Assembly: GCA_045599365.1 (NCBI GenBank)
Contig: JAZRVS010000164.1
Coordinates: 1-18,660 of the forward strand
Length of the DNA stretch: 18,660 bases
Reading direction: 5' to 3'
Source: UBA1715 sp045599365
GTDB taxonomy: Bacteria > Bacteroidota > Bacteroidia > Bacteroidales > UBA1715
Shown here: positions 1-7,655 of the stretch, in pieces
How the letters are laid out: every line of letters begins with the position of its first letter
Numbering within the stretch: the stretch's first letter is position 1
Position numbers and translations under genes: made by a program
The notes under the pieces: model-generated
What the model was told of the DNA's origin: nothing
Seen by the model: the letters and a program-made list of their open reading frames with translations, nothing else
The model's database searches: none

Positions 1-2767
1 ATCCTGCACTCGTCGCTGTCGATTTCCCTCTCCACTTAAATGTCGCTCCTGTTTGATCACTACTTGCTGTCAACGTTATCGTCTCTCCTTCACATACCTC
101 TTCTGAACTTGCCGTTATCTCTGCTGTCGGGATTGGCTTAATCGTTATCGTTGCTGTGGATGTTGGAGTTGTCCCTGTACATTTCCTATCTTTTAGTGCT
201 GATATTGTGTAGGTATAGGTTCCTATCTCTGTCGGCATTGTTGGTTTAAATTCTGTTTTAGAAGACTTAGTACCCTCGTACGTGTTTGTTCCATCACTAT
301 ATGAGAATGTCCAAGTATTCTTTTTGGTTATACCTTCAAAAGTAAATGTAACATCTTCTAATGTGGATATCTCGCTTTCACACACCGACTGTGTACCTCC
401 AGAAATTACGGCTTTAGGAGTAATATTTGAAATTACCGTCATTTCTGCCTTTTGCTGACAAGATGTTAATGTTGGAAAATTCACATCTCTCACCAAAACG
501 ATGTACGTATCCTCGTTTCCTTCCGCTGTATAAGATACTGCCAACGGCAATGTTTTACCTGTTGTTGGTCCTGCTACAATATTGGCATCACCTATACTTT
601 CCTTATACCACGTATAACTAAATGTCGTTGCGTCATCTTGTTCAGTAACAGTTAAAGTTCCCGATTCTCCAGGACACAATAAATCATCTCCAGAAATTTC
701 CAACAATTTTGGTTCCATACAAGTTGGGCAATCCAAAACAGCCTCAACAAAAGGAGATATAGAATAATTTTTACAATAGTTTGTTGAAGAAAAAGTTGAC
801 GTTGTTGCTAATGTTTGTGATGTTGCAGCAATCACACGGAAAAAGACGGATTCACTTGTACTCAAACCATCAAAAATTTGAGATTCTTTCGGATTATCAA
901 TTGTGTATGTACTTTGAGATGATTTGGTTATATCAATCCAACTATTTTCGTCATTTGGAGTCCTTGAATATTGGAAAAGATATTGTAATGTTGACCCATA
1001 ATATGCTTTTAACAAATCACTTGCTACAGAACCAAGTGTGAATGGGTCCGAGCAAACTAACGACAATCGTTCCAAACTTCCAACATCAGAGAACAAATCC
1101 AATGCTGGCGATGAACAAGCCATAATTTTTATATCGTCAATACACAAGTCGCAACCATTACGCCAGAACGAATCTCCGCCACTACCATCGGAACCACTAT
1201 AAATTTCAAAAACGATATCTGATTCAGTCAAAATCAAATCATCAATGACAATACGTTGCCAACCAGCACCTTTTCCTGGAGAAAAATTTTCGACTTTACC
1301 CAAGACTGTTCCACTTTTGCTTTTTATGTACAACGATATAATTGGAGATGTACCATCAGACATATTTCCTACATAGCACTCAAAAGTCAATTTTTTACCC
1401 GTACACAAACCAGAAATTGTGTGTTCAAATACATTTCCCAAGAAATTGTAGGCAACATTCATAAACAAACAAGCGCTATTATTTATTCCACTTAACATAC
1501 TTGAATGGTCTTGAGTGATAGCTCCATTACCAGTCATCCACGTAGCCCACCAATCAGTCTTATATCCTTGGCTTGTTGGTACAACCACAGCATAACTACC
1601 ATCATTTACTTGCCCAGTTGCGTCAAAAGAACCAGCACCCGAAGGCATTGAAAATGGACAATTCGTTCTCATTGAAATATAATTCGTTGGTGTGGATGTT
1701 TTGGATTCAATTCTTGATACAGGATCAGCATGAACGTAATCGTGATCACTTGTAAAATAACCAAAGTCTTCGTAGTAAATTGTTTCGCGAGAAGAATAAA
1801 CTGTCTTCCCATCAACAACAGACTCGCAACACATTATAGTAGATACTTCAAGTGGAGAAGTCGTTATTCCATTTACTGTAGCTCTATAATATTTTTTTGC
1901 ATCCTTGACTTCGTCATACAAACTTGACATAGTTGATGCTGTTGTCCATGACGTTCCATTAGACGAAGTTTCCCACTTATACACTGCTGATTCTCCATAG
2001 TCCTTATCAAGAGTCAAAAGAGTTTGTTCTCCACGGCACATTTCTTTCCCTTGTCCAGAAAGTACAAATGGATTAATCGTACCGCTAATTGCCACGTCTG
2101 ATATACCAAATATGGCTTTACTATCAAAGTTATAACCTAATTTCACCCAAATTGTCGCAGAATTTTCTGTCGCACTTAAGGTTCCCGAATACGTCAATGT
2201 TTGTGCAACGCCAACATCTGAAGGTCCATGTGTTACAGAATTCTTACCTCCATTCATATTTCCGTTAGCATCTTTAACTCCCATCATAAGACCTAACGAT
2301 GCGTCCCACGAGTTTGTTTTTGTAGTGTACAACAAGTAATACGTTATGGTTGCAGAATACGTTGACCCTGGTTTTAAACCCGTAATTGTAAACGAAAACA
2401 AGTCATTTGCGCCACTTTTTCCGATTAACGGAGACACATACATATCATCATCTATATCAGGATATAGACTCGTTTCATCTTCGTCATTTGTTCCCAATTG
2501 TTTTGGATTCGGAACTATAATCCATCCAGCTTTACCATTTTTTATATCATCACCATCTTCGACATAATTATACACAGACGAAAACGACGTAGCCGACTCC
2601 GCGCCATACTTGCTTATTGTAGAAAAATCCCAAGCTCTCCACTCTGCAGTTGGATCTACATATTTTTCTTTTTGGCTAAAATCCGAACCACCAACAACTG
2701 CAGCTTGACCGAACGTGGTTGTAACCAAAGCAATCATTATGCCTATAAATGTACTAAATCGTTTCAT
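1..2767 (-). CDS. Large secreted multidomain adhesin-like protein with Ig/PKD-like repeats (C-terminus outside window)
   Basis: An open frame of 922 codons starts at ATG 2765-2767 and runs to the left edge without a stop, so the protein is larger than what is seen. Residues 1 to about 20 form a signal peptide (MKRFSTFIGI start, hydrophobic core, cleavage near TFGQ-A). Residues of about 30-215 look like a jelly-roll/galactose-binding-type module. About 230-300 is an Ig-like module opening with a C-R-G-E motif. About 310-555 is a second beta-rich module ending in L-C-I-D-D-I-K-I. From about 685 onward come Ig/PKD-like repeats, each opening with a Cys-x-Gly/Ser-Glu motif (LCPGES, VCESEI, VCEGET). 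This architecture is common in large Bacteroidota surface proteins exported by T9SS. The sorting domain that would prove this lies off the window. The exact ligand and role cannot be read. It follows the LRR/transglutaminase gene on the same strand after a 123-bp gap with palindromes. Confidence 0.85.
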   Translation of the reverse strand, partial: MKRFSTFIGIMIALVTTTFGQAAVVGGSDFSQKEKYVDPTAEWRAWDFSTISKYGAESATSFSSVYNYVEDGDDIKNGKAGWIIVPNPKQLGTNDEDETSLYPDIDDDMYVSPLIGKSGANDLFSFTITGLKPGSTYSATITYYLLYTTKTNSWDASLGLMMGVKDANGNMNGGKNSVTHGPSDVGVAQTLTYSGTLSATENSATIWVKLGYNFDSKAIFGISDVAISGTINPFVLSGQGKEMCRGEQTLLTLDKDYGESAVYKWETSSNGTSWTTASTMSSLYDEVKDAKKYYRATVNGITTSPLEVSTIMCCESVVDGKTVYSSRETIYYEDFGYFTSDHDYVHADPVSRIESKTSTPTNYISMRTNCPFSMPSGAGSFDATGQVNDGSYAVVVPTSQGYKTDWWATWMTGNGAITQDHSSMLSGINNSACLFMNVAYNFLGNVFEHTISGLCTGKKLTFECYVGNMSDGTSPIISLYIKSKSGTVLGKVENFSPGKGAGWQRIVIDDLILTESDIVFEIYSGSDGSGGDSFWRNGCDLCIDDIKIMACSSPALDLFSDVGSLERLSLVCSDPFTLGSVASDLLKAYYGSTLQYLFQYSRTPNDENSWIDITKSSQSTYTIDNPKESQIFDGLSTSESVFFRVIAATSQTLATTSTFSSTNYCKNYSISPFVEAVLDCPTCMEPKLLEISGDDLLCPGESGTLTVTEQDDATTFSYTWYKESIGDANIVAGPTTGKTLPLAVSYTAEGNEDTYIVLVRDVNFPTLTSCQQKAEMTVISNITPKAVISGGTQSVCESEISTLEDVTFTFEGITKKNTWTFSYSDGTNTYEGTKSSKTEFKPTMPTEIGTYTYTISALKDRKCTGTTPTSTATITIKPIPTAEITASSEEVCEGETITLTASSDQTGATFKWRGKSTATSAG

Positions 2768-2779
2768 TGTAGAAAATTT

Positions 2780-2790
2780 TAATCTCCTTC
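2780..2790 (-). promoter_or_regulatory. Shine-Dalgarno-like purine run upstream of the adhesin start
   Basis: On the minus strand an AGAAGGAGATT run lies about 14-16 nt before the only reasonable ATG (2765-2767). The core matches the anti-Shine-Dalgarno well, but the spacing is long. Ribosome binding in Bacteroidota often does not depend on it. It may be fortuitous. Confidence 0.35.
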
Positions 2791-2803
2791 TAATAAATAA
2801 GAC

Positions 2804-2850
2804 TACACTATTGTGTAAAATGTTTCAATAAAGTGTAAATATAACACTTT
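2804..2850. repeat. Two GTGT/ACAC inverted repeats upstream of the adhesin gene
   Basis: There are two perfect inverted repeats in the 123-bp gap between the LRR/transglutaminase gene and the adhesin gene. One has 7-bp arms (aaagtgt 2830-2836, acacttt 2844-2850) and a 7-nt loop. The other has 5-bp arms (tacac 2804-2808, gtgta 2813-2817) and a 4-nt loop. Both carry the GTGT/ACAC core. They could be a regulator operator, a 5'-leader structure of the adhesin mRNA, or a weak AT-rich terminator for the upstream gene. No proper U-tract follows the hairpins, so I do not call a terminator. No clean TTG-N19-21-TAnnTTTG promoter was found here. Confidence 0.45.
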
Positions 2851-2890
2851 TATTAAATAATTATATTTCAAATACATAATTTATTCCTCT

Positions 2891-5305
2891 CTATAGTCTA
2901 TAAATTGGACTGGACTTAACTATCTTACCATTTTGAAGAACACGAACAAAATATAAACCTCCGTTCTTAGGAATTGTCAGTTGAGACGTTAAACTTTCTG
3001 CTTTTTGAGATTTAATCAACTGACCTTGAAATGAACACAGTTCTATCACATAAGAATCCACAAATGGTATTTCTATATAAACCTGACCTTCCGATGGACT
3101 ATAGGAAATCTGTATTGATTTATCATACATGGCTACTCCAGTTTTTTCATCTACAATAATCTTTTGATTATCAAATTCTATCACACAATATTCTCTATTA
3201 AAATTTGGAATAGTTATTTCAAAATCAAAGGGGCATTCGCAAGTTGTAACAGGCCCTATTGTGGAGGAATACGTAGGTATTTTTATTGTATCACCTAAAT
3301 CTTTTATTTCGGCAGTTTCTATCGTTCCGCTACAAGTACGACGAACCACTCCATACAAAATCAGATTATTGTTTTCCAACTTATACGAATAAGCACTTTC
3401 CATATTATAATCATCGTTATGACATGAATTAGGTATAATATATTCAAAGCCAACAAATTCTGGATTTTGTTTCGCATTTGGATCATAGGTTGTTTTTGCT
3501 AATGTTGGTAATACGGTATAAATATTATCTGTATTTTCATTTATGCCTGAAGTCGTGGTTAAACGATAGTTTTTATTGAAATAATCTTGCCCACGCAAAA
3601 ACGCTGAATAACCACAAATACCAGGGAATCCGCCATCGGTAGTTATATCAGCAAGATACCATTCCCCATCAACTTGGACGAAATTCCACGCATGATTTCC
3701 CCATGTATCAGTATCTGTACTCGTACACAAAGAACCTGAAACGTATAAACAAGGTATTCCAATTTTTTGACAAAGCAGCAAAAATGCTCGAGAAAAGCCT
3801 TCACAGACAGCTTTTTTCTCCAAAAAAGCACCTTTTATATTACCCGCATAGGCCGATGACATTCCGCCATAATCTCCCCAAGCAATAAAACCATCGTGAA
3901 TAACCTTCAATTTGTCATACGTTGTCATTTCTGGTGTAATATTTTCTATAATGCCAGCACAAATAGTATTGATTTCCTTCAATTCATTGTAATATGATTC
4001 TGGAGTATTTACCGCCAATATTCCAACACCGCCATCATAACGAGGAATAGGATACATAATGTACATTTCTGGGACATCGCGATAGATTCGTTCCAACATA
4101 TACATTAACGAATACGTATCCATTGTTATGCCTTGTGATGCCAAATTAAGATCAACCTTATGATATAACGAGTATGCTTTATTTGCTTCAAATCCTGTCA
4201 AAGTTCTAAGAATATAATCGTATGTTTTTTTGTCATTTACCGTCAATTCATTATACCCATATCGAAAAACCTCATCACCTAATGGAAGTAATGACAAAAT
4301 GCTATCTTGATAGTTGACATTTGGTAGTTCTGGTTCTACATTGATTATAGACGTCGCATACTTTGCAACACAACCATTTGACTCTGCTCCTTGAACAAGA
4401 AATAAAGCACTTTTGTTTTCTACTGTTGCTAATGACAAACATTGATCAAAAGCTTTTTCTCCAATAGATTTCAATGTACTTGGTAACGAAATTGCTTCTA
4501 TGTTTCCACAACTAAAAAATGCATATTTTTCAATTGTTTGCAAGCCTTCTTTCAACAAAACATACTGTAAATTTGAACAATCAACAAAAGCACTCGCTCC
4601 AATTGTTTTCACACTCTCTGGAATAGATACAATTCCTAATGCTGTACATTGTGAAAAGGCTTGTACACCAATGTTTTCTATTTTATCATTGAAAAAGATT
4701 TCATTTAAATTCGTACAAGAATTAAATGCACCATCTCCAATCGAAACTATATTGGTTGGTAGCTGCACAGTTGTAATTCCCGAACAGTATTGAAATGCTG
4801 AACTTGGAATTTCCGTAATTGATTCATTTAAAACTATATCACCTTGAATATTCCTAGGTACATAAAAAATAGAAACAGGATTCTTTGCATACAAAATACC
4901 ATCTTCGCTAAAAAAAGAAGCATTACCATCGTCCACAAATATAGTTTGAAGTCCTTTGCAAAGTGAAAACACACCATTTCCAATCAAATTGACAGAACTT
5001 GGTATATTCAATGACAATAATTCTTGACTTCCAGCAAAAGCATTGTCTCCAATTGCAGTTACAGTATAGGTAACGTCATTATATGTAATCGTTTTAGGAA
5101 TAATTAAAGACCCTCTGTACAAATCACTTGAAGAATAATACATCCAATCATCCTCCGCCTCTCCACGATTGGTAACTTCAACTGTATTTACACTCGTTAT
5201 ATTATAATATATTCCATTCAATTCGATTTTTTCCGCAAAAATAGATGTTCCGAACAATGACAAAATAAACGGACAAAAAAAGATGCGTAAAAAAATTTTT
5301 TTCAT
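2891..5305 (-). CDS. Secreted BspA-like leucine-rich-repeat / transglutaminase-like protein with T9SS type A sorting domain
   Basis: This is an 804-residue predicted surface or secreted protein. Residues 1-24 are a signal peptide ending near SIFA-E. From about 78 to 295 run BspA-type (LRR_5) repeats of roughly 23 residues with the I-G-x-x-A-F and C-x-x-L patterns. After a helical segment, a transglutaminase-like core carries an apparently complete triad: Cys501 (AVCEGFSRAF), His538 (NHAWNF) and Asp553 (YLADIT), with the usual spacing. The last 70 or so residues are beta-rich and end in a GLYFVRV...GKIVKS pattern. This fits a T9SS type A C-terminal sorting domain, which is removed on export. 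By family, such domains act as cysteine proteases, transglutaminases or peptide-binding folds; the substrate here is unknown. The gene has its own promoter-like sequence at 5324-5355. The C-terminal call is by pattern only, but the triad is clear. Confidence 0.9.
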   Translation of the reverse strand: MKKIFLRIFFCPFILSLFGTSIFAEKIELNGIYYNITSVNTVEVTNRGEAEDDWMYYSSSDLYRGSLIIPKTITYNDVTYTVTAIGDNAFAGSQELLSLNIPSSVNLIGNGVFSLCKGLQTIFVDDGNASFFSEDGILYAKNPVSIFYVPRNIQGDIVLNESITEIPSSAFQYCSGITTVQLPTNIVSIGDGAFNSCTNLNEIFFNDKIENIGVQAFSQCTALGIVSIPESVKTIGASAFVDCSNLQYVLLKEGLQTIEKYAFFSCGNIEAISLPSTLKSIGEKAFDQCLSLATVENKSALFLVQGAESNGCVAKYATSIINVEPELPNVNYQDSILSLLPLGDEVFRYGYNELTVNDKKTYDYILRTLTGFEANKAYSLYHKVDLNLASQGITMDTYSLMYMLERIYRDVPEMYIMYPIPRYDGGVGILAVNTPESYYNELKEINTICAGIIENITPEMTTYDKLKVIHDGFIAWGDYGGMSSAYAGNIKGAFLEKKAVCEGFSRAFLLLCQKIGIPCLYVSGSLCTSTDTDTWGNHAWNFVQVDGEWYLADITTDGGFPGICGYSAFLRGQDYFNKNYRLTTTSGINENTDNIYTVLPTLAKTTYDPNAKQNPEFVGFEYIIPNSCHNDDYNMESAYSYKLENNNLILYGVVRRTCSGTIETAEIKDLGDTIKIPTYSSTIGPVTTCECPFDFEITIPNFNREYCVIEFDNQKIIVDEKTGVAMYDKSIQISYSPSEGQVYIEIPFVDSYVIELCSFQGQLIKSQKAESLTSQLTIPKNGGLYFVRVLQNGKIVKSSPIYRL

Positions 5306-5323
5306 ACAATTCTATTTGATGTT

Positions 5324-5355
5324 CAAATATATCAAAACTTTTAGTAAAAAAACAA
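5324..5355 (-). promoter_or_regulatory. Bacteroidota-type promoter for the LRR/transglutaminase gene
   Basis: On the minus strand TTG (5353-5355) is followed after 21 nt by TATATTTG (5324-5331). This matches the Bacteroidota -33 TTG / -7 TAnnTTTG consensus. Transcription would start about 12 nt before the ATG at 5305. It lies directly after the terminator of the upstream gene, which supports a separate transcription unit. Confidence 0.6.
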
Positions 5356-5370
5356 TCTCAAAAGGATACA

Positions 5371-5398
5371 AAAAAAGGCTATCGTTTAGATAGCCTTT
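5371..5398 (-). terminator. Rho-independent terminator after the OmpA/PorE-like gene pair
   Basis: A perfect 10-bp stem (5374-5383 with 5389-5398) has a 5-nt loop and the GC core GGCTATC. On the minus strand it is followed by a T run at 5376-5371, partly inside the stem. It begins 22 bp after the stop codon of the 5420-7588 gene and ends that transcription unit. Confidence 0.85.
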
Positions 5399-5419
5399 CT
5401 ACTCAATATCTTGATTTAG

Positions 5420-7588
5420 TTAATCTTCTATAAAATCATCGTATTCTGACACAGTTCCAATAACCTTAAACTCAGTTCTACGGTTCATTGCTCGACCATC
5501 AGGATTATCAGTTCCATCATCAAACTTGTTTGGTGCTATTGGAACAGTGTAACCATAACCCTTTCCAATAATTCTACTCTTTTCTATTCCTTGCTTCACA
5601 ACATAACTTACAATTTCATCTGCACGTTTTTGAGACAATTTTAAGTTAAACGATTCCCCTCCGTGATCATCAGTATGACTACTCAATTCAACTACAATCT
5701 CAGGAGCTTCCTTCATAAGTGAGACAATAGCTTCGTCAATAATATCCTTTTGTTCCTTTTTCAAACGGAACTTACCATATTCATAGTATATATTCTTAAC
5801 AACTAAAGCGTCTTTCGTAATAGAATTGATACCATAATCTTTCAAATGAAGCGTATCAGGTTCAGTAATACCACGAGTTGAGAATGGAATAAAAGCTGAT
5901 CCAGAACGAACATTTTCAAATTGAAGAACATATTGGTGATTTGGTTCTACCGTAAAGAAATATCTACCAGCAGAGTCTGTTTCTGTACTCGCAATAAAAA
6001 CCTTCTCGTTTGAATTACCAATATACAAAGCGACACGGCTTCCAGCCAAATATTTCTTTTCTTTTTCTGGCTCTACCACATCAACAGAATCAGATGTTTC
6101 ACCAAGATCAACATTGATTTCCTCTTCTGAACTTGTTGTCTCAAAATTAGCTGAAATCATATCACTAATTTTGCTATCCACCAATTCATACACACGACCT
6201 GTTAGAGGAATATCAAATTTAACATCTTCGTAATCTACTAAATAAATATCATCGCAACATGTTTCTTGACCACCTGTTGTTGTTCCAACACGGTTAGTTG
6301 CAAAGAACGCTTTCTTTCCATTTGGACTCAAAGCAAAATAATAATCATCATACGGAGAGTTAATTGGATATCCCATATTTTCAGCAGGAGTCCACTTACC
6401 CATCTCACCATTCGATTTGAAAATATCAAACTCACCAATACTTGCCAAACCGTTAGAAGAGAAATACAATGTTCTTGTTACAGCATCATAATAAGGAGTA
6501 ATTTCATCTCCAGCAGAGTTCACCTTGTTACCACAGTTTTTAGCAGCACGCCACTCGTTTTTCTTTGACATAAAAATTGAATACCATATATCGTATCCTC
6601 CACGACCACCTTCTCTATCAGTTACAAAATACAAGACTTCATCATTCTTTTTTGATTCATTTCCAACAGCAACTTGAATAATAGAAGTCTTTTTTGCATT
6701 TATAACCTCTGGTAAAAGTTCTGGTTCTTGCCATGTTCCAAAAGTATTCTTCGTCATCCAAACCTTACACATATCTGGTTTTCTCTTTTTAGAAAGGAAC
6801 TTCTCATTACCTTTCTCACAACGGACGAAATAAAAGCGTTGCATATCTGGAGAAAATGCGCCATGCATAGCATTCAAATTTGGATTTTCGCGAACATTCA
6901 AATTCCAATCATCCTTTGTCATCCATTTGTTTCCAGCATACGTTGCCTCGAAAAATTTTGGAGGCACAAGAGAATCTAAAGATGAATTAGCACCTATAGA
7001 ATCAACAGGTTGTGTGGCATACGCAAATGAATTATTGTCCAAGAATATTGGCATATACTCCATTCCCTCTGTATTAGTCGAGTTGTCCAACGGACCAACA
7101 CCCATATTTAACGGATTATTGATATACGATGGTGCCGAATCACACGCAATCAACTGTTGTTTTACTAATGCAGAATATTTACTAAAATCCTTTGCTCCTG
7201 AATATTCTTTTTTGAATGACTTAAACTGTCCCTTTGCCTCGGCATAGCGTTCAGATGTTTTAATCATCGTAGAATAATAATACAAAGCTTGAACATTTTT
7301 TTGAGGATTTGCCTTGTACGCTTTATCATACCAATATTCAGCTTTTGCATAGTTTCTTGACAAACGATATGCTTCTGCCAATTCAAACATCATTTTATAA
7401 TCATCCTTTTCTTTGCAATAAGCTTCAAGATAACGACTTGCCATATAATAATCACCATTATACAACGCAACTGTTCCCTGCTTTTTAAGCTTTGATGGTC
7501 CCATAGATGAAATGTCAACTTGAGCAAATAAATCAGTAGATAAACCGAAAATCAGTAAGAGACAAGGTATTAAGTATTTGTACTTCAT
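5420..7588 (-). CDS. PorE-like OmpA-family protein (TPR, beta-propeller, regulatory-like domain, OmpA C-domain), copy 2
   Basis: This is a 722-residue exported protein. A signal peptide ends near LFAQ-V (about residue 23) with no lipobox cysteine. TPR-like helices span about 28-140. A PD40/WD40-like beta-propeller spans about 165-455 and includes SPDM, YFSSNG and SPNGKKAFFATNR blades and a CCDDIY motif near 443. An acidic insert lies near 480-505, and a carboxypeptidase-regulatory-like domain spans about 515-590. An OmpA-type peptidoglycan-binding domain spans about 600-715, with S-H-T-D-D near 638, LSQKRA near 651 and NRRTEF near 703. The domain order matches P. gingivalis PorE, a periplasmic T9SS component that ties the outer-membrane machinery to peptidoglycan. 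The known PorE is a lipoprotein and this one does not appear to be. It is a tandem paralogue of the 7656-9752 gene and more likely an accessory copy than the core PorE. Confidence 0.9.
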   Translation of the reverse strand: MKYKYLIPCLLLIFGLSTDLFAQVDISSMGPSKLKKQGTVALYNGDYYMASRYLEAYCKEKDDYKMMFELAEAYRLSRNYAKAEYWYDKAYKANPQKNVQALYYYSTMIKTSERYAEAKGQFKSFKKEYSGAKDFSKYSALVKQQLIACDSAPSYINNPLNMGVGPLDNSTNTEGMEYMPIFLDNNSFAYATQPVDSIGANSSLDSLVPPKFFEATYAGNKWMTKDDWNLNVRENPNLNAMHGAFSPDMQRFYFVRCEKGNEKFLSKKRKPDMCKVWMTKNTFGTWQEPELLPEVINAKKTSIIQVAVGNESKKNDEVLYFVTDREGGRGGYDIWYSIFMSKKNEWRAAKNCGNKVNSAGDEITPYYDAVTRTLYFSSNGLASIGEFDIFKSNGEMGKWTPAENMGYPINSPYDDYYFALSPNGKKAFFATNRVGTTTGGQETCCDDIYLVDYEDVKFDIPLTGRVYELVDSKISDMISANFETTSSEEEINVDLGETSDSVDVVEPEKEKKYLAGSRVALYIGNSNEKVFIASTETDSAGRYFFTVEPNHQYVLQFENVRSGSAFIPFSTRGITEPDTLHLKDYGINSITKDALVVKNIYYEYGKFRLKKEQKDIIDEAIVSLMKEAPEIVVELSSHTDDHGGESFNLKLSQKRADEIVSYVVKQGIEKSRIIGKGYGYTVPIAPNKFDDGTDNPDGRAMNRRTEFKVIGTVSEYDDFIED

Positions 7589-7623
7589 AAGTATATATTT
7601 ACATCATTCAACATAAAACGCCC

Positions 7624-7631
7624 CAAATATA
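7624..7631 (-). promoter_or_regulatory. Possible -7 element between the two PorE-like genes
   Basis: TATATTTG on the minus strand matches TAnnTTTG and lies 36 bp before the ATG at 7588. No TTG occurs at the expected 19-21 nt upstream, so it may be weak or incidental. If real, the second PorE-like gene could be transcribed on its own as well as by read-through. Confidence 0.4.
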
Positions 7632-7655
7632 AGAAACAAATTCAAAAAATACATC

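Noticed and set aside
427..2782. Several short plus-strand frames of 60-94 codons
   Set aside because: They lie antisense to the large minus-strand adhesin frame, which is open for 922 codons with a signal peptide and recognisable domains. None of the plus-strand products resembles a known protein.
2837..2843. A TATATTTA sequence as the adhesin -7 element
   Set aside because: It differs from the consensus in the last base, and the nearest TTG is about 25 nt upstream, too far for a normal promoter. It also forms the loop of a palindrome.
2804..2850. Terminator after the LRR/transglutaminase gene
   Set aside because: The stems are only 5-7 bp, AT-rich, and not followed by a T tract, so I list them as inverted repeats only.
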